Notes under the pieces: generated by a model
The model's database searches: none
The model's input: only the letters and a program-made list of their open reading frames with translations
What the model was told of the DNA's origin: nothing
Program-made: the position numbers and the translations under genes
Shown: positions 1-7,954 of the stretch, one piece after another
Layout: each line of letters begins with the position of its first letter
How positions within the stretch are numbered: position 1 is the stretch's first letter
DNA from: Croceicoccus hydrothermalis
GTDB lineage: Bacteria > Pseudomonadota > Alphaproteobacteria > Sphingomonadales > Sphingomonadaceae
Reading direction: 5' to 3'
DNA: 37,084 nucleotides
Assembly: GCF_022378335.1 (NCBI RefSeq)
Contig: NZ_JAIQCI010000027.1
Location: forward strand, 1 to 37,084

Positions 1-507
1 AAACGACTCCTAGACGTGGACCTACAACGGCCACATCATGGCACAGCTACGCTGATGCAGAGGCCGTCCACGACATCACGTCAGGACGAACTCGACCGGA
101 TGATCGCGGTGAACTATTCGGCCGTCGTCCGCGCCAGCATATTGTTCGCCCGGCATATGAAGGCGCAGGGAACTGGCCAGATCGTGAATGTGTCGAGCAT
201 CGGTGCCGGCATCGCCGCAGCCGGTACCGGCATATACGGCGGGCTGAAATTGGCGCTTGAGCGCTTTACCGAGGTGCTGCGGGTCGAGCTTGCCGGTTCC
301 GGTGTCCGGGTCGGGCTGGTCTCGCCAGGCACGACTTCGACCGAGATCTTCGAAGATATGAAGTCCAGGGGCCAGCCCGGATGGGACGAATTTCTACCGG
401 CAATGCAGGCCGAGGATATTGCCCGCGCGATCCGGTTCATGTGCGAGCAGACGGGCAATGCCAATGCAGCGCGCATGCACATCTATGCCACGTCGGAAGC
501 CTTCTGA
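1..507 (+). CDS. short-chain dehydrogenase/reductase, 5' partial
   Basis: This is the C-terminal two thirds of a classical SDR (Rossmann-fold NAD(P)-dependent alcohol dehydrogenase or ketoreductase). Visible motifs are the strand with the catalytic serine (IVNVSSIG), the YxxxK pair (YGGLK) and a typical SDR tail with VSPGTTST. The N-terminal TGxxxGxG cofactor loop is absent. The frame is open to base 1, so the start lies outside the window or the gene is broken just upstream. The first ~14 codons do not look like SDR sequence where an NNAG-like motif would be expected, so a junction close to the edge is possible. The stop is 9 bases from the stop of the convergent Old Yellow Enzyme gene. Substrate unknown. 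Confidence 0.8.
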   Translation, partial: KRLLDVDLQRPHHGTATLMQRPSTTSRQDELDRMIAVNYSAVVRASILFARHMKAQGTGQIVNVSSIGAGIAAAGTGIYGGLKLALERFTEVLRVELAGSGVRVGLVSPGTTSTEIFEDMKSRGQPGWDEFLPAMQAEDIARAIRFMCEQTGNANAARMHIYATSEAF

Positions 508-516
508 CGCGCAGCT

Positions 517-1596
517 TCACTCAAGTCGCGCATAGGCAGACATGTCGAAGGGCTTGAAAGCCTCGCCTGCCTTGGCTTTTAACACCCATTGCGGGTCCAT
601 CAGCAAGGCCCGACCGATCGCTACCAGATCGAATTCGCCTGCTTCGAACCTGGAGACAACCTCGTCCAGATTGTCGAGAACGCTGGTCTGCTGCGTGAAA
701 CTGGCTGCCAGTTCCTTGTCGAAACCGATGCCGCCGACCGTCATGGTCGGGCGGCCAGACAAGCGGCGTATCCAGCCGGCAAGCCCCATGTCGGAACCGG
801 CGAACGCCGGGCGGGAGAATACCCGCGTGCTGACATCGAAAATATCGACCCCGGCTTCGGCCAGGGCCTTAACGATAACACCAAGGCCTTCGGGCGCATC
901 GGCAAGCTGCGCATCGTAATCCTGCAGCTTCCATTGCGATATGCGGAATATGATCGGCATATCGGGGCCGACGGCTTCGCGGACCGCCTCGACAACCCTG
1001 ACAGGAAAACGCGTTCGGCGAGCGACGTCCCCGCCCCAATCGTCATCGCGGTTGTTCATCTGCTCCCACATGAAGCTGTCGAGCAGATAGCCATGCGCAC
1101 CATGTAGCGCGATCCCGTCAAAACCCACGTCCTTGGCATTGGCTGCACTGCGTGCGAAGGCAGCGACGACATCGGCGATATCGTCTTCATCCATGTTTCC
1201 CGGATGGAGCGAGCGCGCTTCGGGATGGGGCGGGCTGGCGTCCTTGCGCACGGCGCCCATGTGCCACAATTGTGGCACGATCCGGCCACCACCCTTGTGC
1301 ACCCGGTCAACGACATTGCGCCAGCCCTGCAGGGCGGCATCGCCATGCAGGACAGGAATGTCCTTTTCGCCCATGCTGCCCTCACCGATGGCCGAAGGAT
1401 GATCGACGCCGATCCCTTCGGTTACGATCAACCCGACATCGCTGGCCGCGCGGCGCGCGTAATAATCGGCAACATTCTCACCCGGAATGCCCCCGGGACT
1501 GAACTGCCGCGTCATCGGCGACATTACGAAGCGATTAGGCACCTGCAACGTCTTGCACGAGAATGGTGAAAACAGCGGATTCAATTCGGTACGCAT
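517..1596 (-). CDS. NADH:flavin oxidoreductase, Old Yellow Enzyme family
   Basis: A 359-residue FMN-dependent TIM-barrel ene-reductase of the OYE/xenobiotic reductase family, which reduces activated C=C bonds with NAD(P)H. The flavin-binding start (PNRFVMSPMTR), the QLWH segment (about 109-112) and the HGAHGYL motif with the His pair H165/H168 that binds substrate oxyanions are present, as is a C-terminal phosphate-binding GRALL. I chose the ATG at 1596 because AAAGGGGG lies at good distance upstream; a longer reading would add 20 residues with no family similarity. It lies downstream of the ferredoxin gene on the same strand, so it probably shares the divergent promoter near 1935-2051. In this cluster it could saturate an enone produced by one of the SDRs. 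Substrate is inference. Confidence 0.88.
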   Translation of the reverse strand: MRTELNPLFSPFSCKTLQVPNRFVMSPMTRQFSPGGIPGENVADYYARRAASDVGLIVTEGIGVDHPSAIGEGSMGEKDIPVLHGDAALQGWRNVVDRVHKGGGRIVPQLWHMGAVRKDASPPHPEARSLHPGNMDEDDIADVVAAFARSAANAKDVGFDGIALHGAHGYLLDSFMWEQMNNRDDDWGGDVARRTRFPVRVVEAVREAVGPDMPIIFRISQWKLQDYDAQLADAPEGLGVIVKALAEAGVDIFDVSTRVFSRPAFAGSDMGLAGWIRRLSGRPTMTVGGIGFDKELAASFTQQTSVLDNLDEVVSRFEAGEFDLVAIGRALLMDPQWVLKAKAGEAFKPFDMSAYARLE

Positions 1597-1721
1597 CGCT
1601 CGCCCCCTTTTCTGAAGGCGACCGTCGCCGAGGCCAAGGCATATCTGCCCTGTCAACCGATAGGGAAATTCATCAAGGGGGCAGAGGAGAAAGCGCGCAC
1701 CCCCTCCTCAGCCTGTTCTCC

Positions 1722-1934
1722 TCAGGCGTCGACCACTGCCAATGCGGATTGCGGGCAGGCATCGGCCCCTTCGCGCGCCTTGTCCTCCAGACCCTCTGGC
1801 ACGATCTCGTCATCGACATAGACGATGCCATGTTCGTCGAGCTTGTACACTTCCGGGCAGATTTCCGCGCAGACGCCATAGCCGCAGCAAGCGGGCTTGT
1901 TGATCACGACCTTGAGTTTACCGTTTCCAGACAT
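1722..1934 (-). CDS. [3Fe-4S]-type ferredoxin
   Basis: A 70-residue small acidic ferredoxin. In the cluster motif the first cysteine is followed by CGYG and then by Cys-AEI-Cys-Pro, so the position of the second cluster cysteine (C-x2-C) is a tyrosine; the last ligand is in ACP near the C-terminus. Three usable ligands predict a [3Fe-4S] cluster, as in ferredoxins serving bacterial P450s. The start at 1934 has GGAG six bases upstream; a TTG four codons earlier has poor spacing. It sits divergently next to the Rieske dioxygenase genes and is the only ferredoxin in the window, so it likely feeds electrons from the reductase at 4045 to the dioxygenase and perhaps to both P450s. A comparable pairing is known for DitA3 of the diterpenoid dioxygenase. 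Confidence 0.88.
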   Translation of the reverse strand: MSGNGKLKVVINKPACCGYGVCAEICPEVYKLDEHGIVYVDDEIVPEGLEDKAREGADACPQSALAVVDA

Positions 1935-1974
1935 CGACCTCTCCAATCTCCTCGATTTGCCTTTAACGCCCTTT

Positions 1975-2005
1975 TACATATTGAACAAATATTATTCAAT
2001 GTGTA
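1975..2005. promoter_or_regulatory. 31-bp imperfect palindrome, candidate TetR operator
   Basis: Arms TACATATTGAA and TTCAATGTGTA are reverse complements with one G:T-type mismatch in 11 positions, separated by nine A/T-rich bases. It lies in the 117-bp divergent region between the ferredoxin and dioxygenase starts, the most AT-rich stretch of this area. Size and symmetry fit a TetR-family operator; the TetR gene at 6020 in the same operon is the obvious candidate to bind it, controlling both directions and itself. The link is inference. Confidence 0.6.
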
Positions 2006-2051
2006 TAACGCGAATCAATCAGAAAATGTTTGCTACGGAGAGAAGGCTGCG

Positions 2052-3440
2052 ATGCTCCAGAAATCCAAACTCGTGTTGCGCGACGGAACCTCGCTTGACG
2101 ATCTGATCATGCGTGAGAGCAACGAAGTTTCGCTCCGCGTTATGACCGACGAAGAGCTCTACAAGCTTGAGATGGAGAAGATTTTCGCCAAGACCTGGCT
2201 GCTGCTCGGTCACGAAAGCGAGATTCCGGAGGCGGGCGATTTCATCGTACGCGACATGGCCGAAGACAACGTCATCGTGGCCCGCGGACAGGACGGGGAC
2301 GTTCATGTTTCCCTGAATGTCTGCCCGCACCGCGGCATGCGCGTGTGTCTTGGCGAAGCAGGCAACAAGCGCGTCCACCAGTGCATCTATCACGGCTGGG
2401 CCTTCCGCCCGAACGGCGATTTCATCGGTGCGCCGGTCGAACGCGAAAAGATGCATGGCAATGACGTCGACAAGAAGACGCTGGGTCTGAAGAAGGCCAG
2501 GGTGCATCTCTACGGCGGGCTGATCTTCGCCACCTGGAACGTCGACGGACCTTCGTTCGACGAGTATCTCGGCGACATCAAATATTACATGGACCAGCTT
2601 TTCTGCCGCACCAATCGCGGCCTCGAACTGCTCGGCCCGCCGCAGCGTTTCACCCTCCCCTGCAACTGGAAGGTTCCCGGCGAGCAATCGGGTTCGGACG
2701 GCTTCCACACCTTGACCCTGCACCGCTCGCTGATGGAAGGCGGAGTCATGGGCGGCACGGCCGAGACGATCTATGATCAGGCACCCGGCATGTATGGCGT
2801 CGATGTTTCATGCGAGCAGGGCCATTCGCTGCGCTGCCTTGAGGCGGAAAAGACCTTCAAGATGTTCGCGGACGTGCCGTTCGAAGGCAAGTCCACGCGC
2901 GAGCGTCTGGAATTGCTCACCCCGCCGGGCATCACCAAGGACATGATCCCCGAACTTTTCGAGAACCTGACCGAAGATCAGGTTGCCCAGCTGGCAACCA
3001 TTCCGCCGCAGGTCGGCGGCATGTTCCCCAACATCCTGATCGCCTTCATTTTCGCCCCGCGCACGGATGGCGGATCGTCGGGTGCGCTTTCGCTGCATGC
3101 CTATGTGCCCAAGGGCCCGGACAAGGTGGAATTCGTGAATTATCTGTTCGCGGAAAAGGACGCCCCCGAGCAGATGAAGCGCGACATGCTGCAGAACTCG
3201 ATCTGGAATACAGGCACCTCCGGCGTGATCGAACAGGATGATGCCGACGTCTGGCCTGTAATCATGAAGAATGCGCGGGGCGCGGTCAGCAAGGACATGA
3301 CGCTCAAGTATCAGGCCCTTCACGGCCACGAACGGCCCGAAGGCTGGGTTGGCGAAGGCTTGCTTTATCCCGGCTTCACCAAGGACGACACGCAGTGGAA
3401 CTGGTGGCTGGCCTATTACGACCTGATGGACGCGGTTTGA
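2052..3440 (+). CDS. Rieske aromatic-ring-hydroxylating dioxygenase, alpha subunit
   Basis: The 462-residue catalytic subunit of a Rieske non-haem iron oxygenase, which adds O2 to a ring to give a cis-diol or performs a monohydroxylation. The Rieske [2Fe-2S] ligands are C91, H93, C111 and H114 (CPHRGM and CIYHGW). The mononuclear iron site shows D216, H219 and H224 (SDGFHTLTLH), with the third ligand most likely an Asp in EQDDADVW near the C-terminus. Length is normal for alpha subunits. The frame is open far upstream, but the ATG at 2052 with GAAGG five bases ahead is where family similarity begins. The beta subunit follows after 17 bases. Substrate class cannot be read from the sequence; the unusual ferredoxin partner recalls diterpenoid and some PAH dioxygenases. 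Confidence 0.93.
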   Translation: MLQKSKLVLRDGTSLDDLIMRESNEVSLRVMTDEELYKLEMEKIFAKTWLLLGHESEIPEAGDFIVRDMAEDNVIVARGQDGDVHVSLNVCPHRGMRVCLGEAGNKRVHQCIYHGWAFRPNGDFIGAPVEREKMHGNDVDKKTLGLKKARVHLYGGLIFATWNVDGPSFDEYLGDIKYYMDQLFCRTNRGLELLGPPQRFTLPCNWKVPGEQSGSDGFHTLTLHRSLMEGGVMGGTAETIYDQAPGMYGVDVSCEQGHSLRCLEAEKTFKMFADVPFEGKSTRERLELLTPPGITKDMIPELFENLTEDQVAQLATIPPQVGGMFPNILIAFIFAPRTDGGSSGALSLHAYVPKGPDKVEFVNYLFAEKDAPEQMKRDMLQNSIWNTGTSGVIEQDDADVWPVIMKNARGAVSKDMTLKYQALHGHERPEGWVGEGLLYPGFTKDDTQWNWWLAYYDLMDAV

Positions 3441-3457
3441 GCGGGGGAGATCAAGAC

Positions 3458-4039
3458 ATGACCTGGATTACCAAATCGACCGCCGCCCCCGATTCCACCA
3501 CGATCCTTCGCGGCCTGGTTTCCAAGAAGCGCGTGCCGCTGGGCTCGGAAATCTATAACCGGCTCCTAGAGACGCTGTATGACGAAGCCGCCGCTCTCGA
3601 CGAGCGCCGGATCGATGACTGGATCGCGATGCTTGCGCCGGACATCATCTATCAGGCGCCGATCCGCCTGACGCGTACCGGTCCGAACCGCGACCGTGAC
3701 GTCATGCGCACGATGTTCCATTTCGACGAGAATTACGATTCGCTCGTGATGCGTTCAGGGCGTTTGCAGAAAAGCGCATGGGCCGAAGATCCGCCGTCGC
3801 GTTGTCGCCGTTTCGTGACCAATGTCCGCGTGGGCGAGCTCGACACGCCGGGCGAATATGAAGTCGTCAGCTATCTCTTTCTCGAACGTAGCCGCGGCGA
3901 CAGTCCGGAAAACGAGAATACCACCGCCGAACGCCGCGATGTCTGGCGCGAAGTGGACGGCGAATACAGGCTGGCCCGCCGCGAGATCATCGTCGATCAG
4001 TCGGTGCTCGGCATGTCCAATTTCGCGGTGTTCCTGTAA
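3458..4039 (+). CDS. ring-hydroxylating dioxygenase, beta subunit
   Basis: A 193-residue small subunit of the SnoaL/NTF2-like fold that packs with the alpha subunit, usually as alpha3beta3, with a structural role. Recognisable family features are the N-terminal helix with LYDEAAALDERRIDDW, the DIIYQAPIR strand, the RRFVTNV segment and a C-terminal RREIIVDQSVL. Start at 3458 is set by GGGGGAG upstream; it lies 17 bases after the alpha stop, and the reductase starts five bases after its own stop. It is clearly co-transcribed with both neighbours. Confidence 0.9.
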   Translation: MTWITKSTAAPDSTTILRGLVSKKRVPLGSEIYNRLLETLYDEAAALDERRIDDWIAMLAPDIIYQAPIRLTRTGPNRDRDVMRTMFHFDENYDSLVMRSGRLQKSAWAEDPPSRCRRFVTNVRVGELDTPGEYEVVSYLFLERSRGDSPENENTTAERRDVWREVDGEYRLARREIIVDQSVLGMSNFAVFL

Positions 4040-4044
4040 ATTGC

Positions 4045-5211
4045 ATGGGCACGTCTGCAACATCTACTGTGGTGGTCGTCGGTAGCGGCCTTGCGGGCTT
4101 CGGGGTCCTGCGCGAATTGCGCAGGCTCTCGCCCGAGGCCCGGCTCGTCATGGTGACGCTGGAGGACGGGCATTTCTATTCCAAGCCCGCCCTATCCACG
4201 GCGCTCGCCAAGGGTAAGACAAGCGAAACGCTGGTCACGACCCCGGCCGAAAAGATGATCGCCAATCTCAAGCTCGATGCTCGCATCGGGCGCGAGGCAG
4301 AGGCCATCGACCGTGCCGGCAAGGCGCTTTTGACCACTGGCGGACCGATCCAGTACGATTCCCTGATCCTGGCAACCGGCGCCGAGCCGGTTCGACCGCA
4401 GATCGGTGGCGATGCCGCGCATCGCGCCATTTCGGTGAACCAGCTCGAACATTACGATCGCTTTCGGAAGGAATTGCCGGAGGGCGCGCGCGTTCTGATC
4501 ATGGGCGCAGGTCTGGTCGGCACCGAATTCGCCAACGATCTGATCACCAATGGCTACCGGCCGATTGTCGTCGACATGCTGGATAATCCCCTCGCCCAGC
4601 TTGTCCCGCCCGCGGTGGGCGAAAAGGTGCGCGATACGCTGCAGGAAAAGGGCGTGGAGTGGCATCTTGGCCGCAAGGTCGACGCCATCGACTATTGCCA
4701 GCCCTCACCCGGATATGTCGCCACACTCGATGACGGTACGCGGGTAGAGGCGGATATCGTTCTGTCCGCCGTCGGACTGCGCCCCAACGTCGAGCTGGCC
4801 CGCGAAGCCGGGCTGGAAATCGGCCGCGGCATAAAGGTCAATGAATACGGGCAAACGAGCGACCCCGACATATACGCGATCGGCGATTGCGCCGAATATC
4901 CCAACGGCCTTGCCGCCTATGTCACGCCGATCATGGCAGCGGCCCGCGGGATTGCGCCCAGCGCCTTGGGCACGCCGACAGAGATCAGGTTCCCGCCGCT
5001 TTCGGTGCAGGTGAAGACGACCGTGTTCCCGATCAACCTGCTGCCGCCTGCGGTGGCTTTGCGGGGCGAGTGGCGGCAGGTGGAAAGCGACGCAGAGGGC
5101 GACAAGCATCTGTTCGTCGATAGCGACAACAGGGTTCAGGGTTACGTCCTGACACAGGGAAAATGCGAACAACGCATGGAAATGGATAAATTGGTGGGGG
5201 AAATGGCATGA
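4045..5211 (+). CDS. FAD-dependent ferredoxin/rubredoxin reductase
   Basis: A 388-residue pyridine-nucleotide-disulfide-type flavoprotein that passes electrons from NAD(P)H to a small iron-sulfur protein. It has an N-terminal FAD loop (VVGSGLAG), a mid-protein NAD loop (IMGAGLVGTEFA) and the second FAD motif DIYAIGDCAEY. No redox-active CxxC is seen, as expected for the ferredoxin/rubredoxin reductase branch. There is no fused ferredoxin domain, so it needs a separate carrier, most simply the [3Fe-4S] ferredoxin at 1722. It starts five bases after the beta subunit stop with a weak ribosome site, and its stop overlaps the next ATG (ATGA), indicating translational coupling in one operon. Confidence 0.9.
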   Translation: MGTSATSTVVVVGSGLAGFGVLRELRRLSPEARLVMVTLEDGHFYSKPALSTALAKGKTSETLVTTPAEKMIANLKLDARIGREAEAIDRAGKALLTTGGPIQYDSLILATGAEPVRPQIGGDAAHRAISVNQLEHYDRFRKELPEGARVLIMGAGLVGTEFANDLITNGYRPIVVDMLDNPLAQLVPPAVGEKVRDTLQEKGVEWHLGRKVDAIDYCQPSPGYVATLDDGTRVEADIVLSAVGLRPNVELAREAGLEIGRGIKVNEYGQTSDPDIYAIGDCAEYPNGLAAYVTPIMAAARGIAPSALGTPTEIRFPPLSVQVKTTVFPINLLPPAVALRGEWRQVESDAEGDKHLFVDSDNRVQGYVLTQGKCEQRMEMDKLVGEMA

Positions 5212-6023
5212 GCGGAATGCTCGAAGGTAAAGTGGCAATCGTAACGGGCGGGGCGAAGGGCCTTGGCCATGGCATTTCGCGTCGTCTGGCGCGCGAAGGC
5301 GCTTCGCTACTCATTACCGGGCGCGACGGTGTAGCGACCGAACGGGTGGCCGAAGAGATCCGCAAGGAATTCGGAACCGGTGCAGTCGGCATGTCCGCCG
5401 ATATGGGCATCAAGGATGACGTGCTGGCCATGGTGCAGCGCGCGGTGGATGAATTCGGCGGCCTCGATATTCTGGTCAATAATGCCTCGTTATTGTCTGA
5501 CGGTGTCCTGCTGGAGCACAAGACGGACGAGATGCTCAAGCGCACGCTGGAAATTGGCATCTGGGGTAACTGGTGGGCCATGCAGGCCGCCTTTCCGCAC
5601 ATGAAGGCACGTGGCGGCGGTTCGGTTGTCAATTTCAGCTCCATTGACGCGCAGACCGGGGCGTGGCTCCACAGCGACTACAACATCAACAAGCTTGGCA
5701 TCGTCGGGTTGACTCGTAGTGCCGCGGTTGAATGGGGCCGCTTCAATATCCGCGTTAATGCCATCGCTCCGACCGGCCTTGGCCAGATCTTCGCAAAGCT
5801 GGTCGACGAGGTTCCAGGCTTTCTTGAAAATGTCGTTGCGACCAATCCGCTCAAGCGCGCGGGCGACCCTGAAAATGACATTGGTCCGGTCGTCGCATTT
5901 CTTGCTTCGGACATGTCGCGCTTCGTCACAGGTGAAATGATCAATGTCGATGGCGGACAGAACCTGCCCGGCTATGTCAGCATCCCCCACAATCTCAAAG
6001 AACTTGAAAAGGGGGAAACATGA
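5208..6023 (+). CDS. short-chain dehydrogenase/reductase
   Basis: A 271-residue classical SDR. The cofactor loop is TGGAKGLG (about 13-20), the structural NNAS motif follows, the catalytic Ser is in NFSSIDAQTG and the YxxxK pair in YNINK; the C-terminal VDGGQNLPG is standard. By position after the dioxygenase and reductase it could oxidise the cis-diol made by the dioxygenase, as DitB-like or BphB-like SDRs do, but the sequence alone does not separate that from other alcohol substrates. It overlaps the reductase stop by four bases and its own stop overlaps the TetR start by four bases. Confidence 0.9.
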   Translation: MSGMLEGKVAIVTGGAKGLGHGISRRLAREGASLLITGRDGVATERVAEEIRKEFGTGAVGMSADMGIKDDVLAMVQRAVDEFGGLDILVNNASLLSDGVLLEHKTDEMLKRTLEIGIWGNWWAMQAAFPHMKARGGGSVVNFSSIDAQTGAWLHSDYNINKLGIVGLTRSAAVEWGRFNIRVNAIAPTGLGQIFAKLVDEVPGFLENVVATNPLKRAGDPENDIGPVVAFLASDMSRFVTGEMINVDGGQNLPGYVSIPHNLKELEKGET

Positions 6024-6643
6024 AGTTCCAGCCTGAATTTGCCGCCTCTGCCGAGGTAGGAGACGATTTTGTTATGTCTCCCAGCGTCATAAAGATCCTG
6101 TCGGGAGCGCTGGATGCCATAGCCGAGCGCGGCGTCAGGCGCCTTTCGATGAGCGACATCATCGAAGCGAGCGGCGTCTCGCGCGGCACGCTTTATCGCT
6201 ATTTCTCCAGCAAGGACGACGTACTTGCCGCAGTCGCAGAGTTTGTCTGCATCGGGTTCGAAAATGGCATTCGCGAAGCGGCGGAAGGCATCGATGACCC
6301 GATCGAACGGTTCCGGCAGGTGATGCAGTTCTATGCGCGCTACACCAATGAGAATTCCCCCGATCGCGTTTTCGAAGTCGAACCGCGGTTTCACCTGTCG
6401 TTCTTCCGCAGTAGGTTCGCCCGATACAAGCTGGCCGTCCATTCGGCGTTGGAACCTACCTTCAAATATATCGAGGTAAAGCTTGGCAAGACTATAAATG
6501 CCATAGCTTTCGTTGAAATACTTGTTCGCCTCCAGTTGAGCACCCTTCTGGTGCCAGCCGACGAGAACTGGTTGATGCTCTGGAATGAAAGCGCGGACAG
6601 CCTTGAAAAATGGCTACTCGAAACCGCCGACCAGACTGTCTGA
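6020..6643 (+). CDS. TetR/AcrR-family transcriptional regulator
   Basis: A 207-residue repressor-like protein. The N-terminal TetR helix-turn-helix covers about residues 25-68 (MSDIIEASGVSRGTLYRYF, then SSKDDVLAAV). The C-terminal ligand domain is divergent, as usual. It starts within the SDR stop (ATGA) after GGGGGAAAC, so it is made from the operon it probably controls, giving autoregulation. The candidate operator is the palindrome at 1975-2005. The inducer is presumably a pathway substrate or intermediate; both the operator and inducer are inferred. Confidence 0.88.
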   Translation: MKFQPEFAASAEVGDDFVMSPSVIKILSGALDAIAERGVRRLSMSDIIEASGVSRGTLYRYFSSKDDVLAAVAEFVCIGFENGIREAAEGIDDPIERFRQVMQFYARYTNENSPDRVFEVEPRFHLSFFRSRFARYKLAVHSALEPTFKYIEVKLGKTINAIAFVEILVRLQLSTLLVPADENWLMLWNESADSLEKWLLETADQTV

Positions 6644-6664
6644 ATAATCGAAAGGATGCATGAA

Positions 6665-7888
6665 ATGGCTACTTTGGCAAAAGCACCTGTTGGGCAAGTT
6701 GGCGCATGGGCCGACAAGTCGGTCGCCGACAAGATCGTCGCCCGGGCAAAGGAACTACGCCCGTTTCTAACCGAACAGGCACCCGAAGGCGAAAAGCGCC
6801 GCAATCCGACCGAAGCGGTTGACCGGATGCTCAAGGAAGAAGGTTTCCTGCAACTGATCGTGCCGCAACGCCTCGGCGGCTTTGGCCTTTCGCCCACCGA
6901 TTTCTCCCGCGTCCAGATGGAGATCGCCAAAGGCGACCCGGCAGTAAGCTGGGTCATGCAGATCATCAATGGCACTACCTGGGTCACCAGCCTTGCGCCG
7001 GACAGCGTGCAGGACGCTGTTTTTGCCGACGGACCGCAGCCGGTGTGCGGCGCGTATAACCCGCCCGGCAAGGCGCGCAAGGTTGACGGCGGCTGGATTA
7101 TCAATGGTGCGTGGCCCTATATGTCGGGTTCGCGACAGGCGACTTGGACGCAACAGGGCGTCGTTCTCGAGGATTATGACGGCCCCGTCGTACCCGGCAT
7201 CAACATGTGCTACATTCCGATGAGCGAATTCGAGATCAAGGATACTTGGTTCGTCAGCGGCATGCAGGGCACCGGTTCCGACACCGCGATTGCAAAAGAC
7301 GTTTTCATTCCTGACAGCCAGATGGCTTTGATGAATGAACGCACCGGACAAATCGATCCCACCAAGAAACATTTCGGCGCGCCGTCGGACCTTGTTCCCG
7401 CAGTTCCGATGGTGCGGACCACCGGTCTTGCCCAGCTTATCGGCGCGGTCGAAGCCATGCTTGAGATCGTGACAGCGGAATCGGGCAAACCCGTCCTTAC
7501 CACGACGATCGGACCGCGCACTGGATCGGGTGCATATATGCGCGATCTGGGTGAAGCTGCCGCATTGGTCGAAACTGCCAAGACCATCCTGTTCAGCCTT
7601 GCCGCAAAGCTCGATCGGGTCGGAATGGGTGAAGAGTTCACGGCTGAGGAAAAGGTTCGCCATCGTGCGATGGGCGGCCAGATCGTCGAATCGATCCACG
7701 CGGCCAGTGAATCGCTCATGTTCCAGGCCGGTTCGTCGGGCTTTTCGCTCGATAAGCCGATCAACCGTTACTGGCGCGACATTTCGATGGCGCTTCGGCA
7801 CATCCAGAACATTCCCACGATCGGCTATGAAATTCAGGGCCGCGCCCTTGCCGGTGGCGATCCGATAGCACCTCCGGGTTCCTACTAA
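6665..7888 (+). CDS. group D flavin monooxygenase (acyl-CoA dehydrogenase fold, HsaA/DszC-like)
   Basis: A 407-residue acyl-CoA-dehydrogenase-fold protein. The features match two-component flavin monooxygenases rather than true dehydrogenases: GTTWVTSL, the W-rich central segment with YMSGSRQATW, DTWFVSGMQGTGS followed by DVFIP, and a C-terminal RYWRDISMALRH that carries the Arg/His pair near the flavin. Such enzymes hydroxylate phenolic or polycyclic substrates using reduced flavin supplied by a separate reductase. The start is the ATG at 6665, with AAAGG nine bases upstream; an ATG at 6656 abuts that site and is too close. It is last in the dioxygenase operon, before the hairpin at 7904. 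No HpaC-like flavin reductase is visible. An atypical dehydrogenase is the alternative. Confidence 0.82.
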   Translation: MATLAKAPVGQVGAWADKSVADKIVARAKELRPFLTEQAPEGEKRRNPTEAVDRMLKEEGFLQLIVPQRLGGFGLSPTDFSRVQMEIAKGDPAVSWVMQIINGTTWVTSLAPDSVQDAVFADGPQPVCGAYNPPGKARKVDGGWIINGAWPYMSGSRQATWTQQGVVLEDYDGPVVPGINMCYIPMSEFEIKDTWFVSGMQGTGSDTAIAKDVFIPDSQMALMNERTGQIDPTKKHFGAPSDLVPAVPMVRTTGLAQLIGAVEAMLEIVTAESGKPVLTTTIGPRTGSGAYMRDLGEAAALVETAKTILFSLAAKLDRVGMGEEFTAEEKVRHRAMGGQIVESIHAASESLMFQAGSSGFSLDKPINRYWRDISMALRHIQNIPTIGYEIQGRALAGGDPIAPPGSY

Positions 7889-7903
7889 GGCGGGACACGA
7901 AAT

Positions 7904-7932
7904 CCATCGCCCGGTCATAGGCCGGGCGATGG
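7904..7932. terminator. bidirectional hairpin terminator
   Basis: A perfect 11-bp GC-rich stem (CCATCGCCCGG / CCGGGCGATGG) with a 7-base loop lies between two convergent genes, 15 bases after the monooxygenase stop and 22 bases from the nitroreductase stop. No long T-run follows on either strand, so intrinsic termination may be weak, but position and stem strongly suggest a shared terminator. Confidence 0.75.
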
Positions 7933-7954
7933 TCGTCTGTCTGTGTAATCCGCG

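Noticed and set aside
1684..1724. GAGGAGAA / TTCTCCTC inverted repeat downstream of the ferredoxin
   Set aside because: The 24-base loop and purine-rich arms make it weak as a terminator or operator; probably chance.
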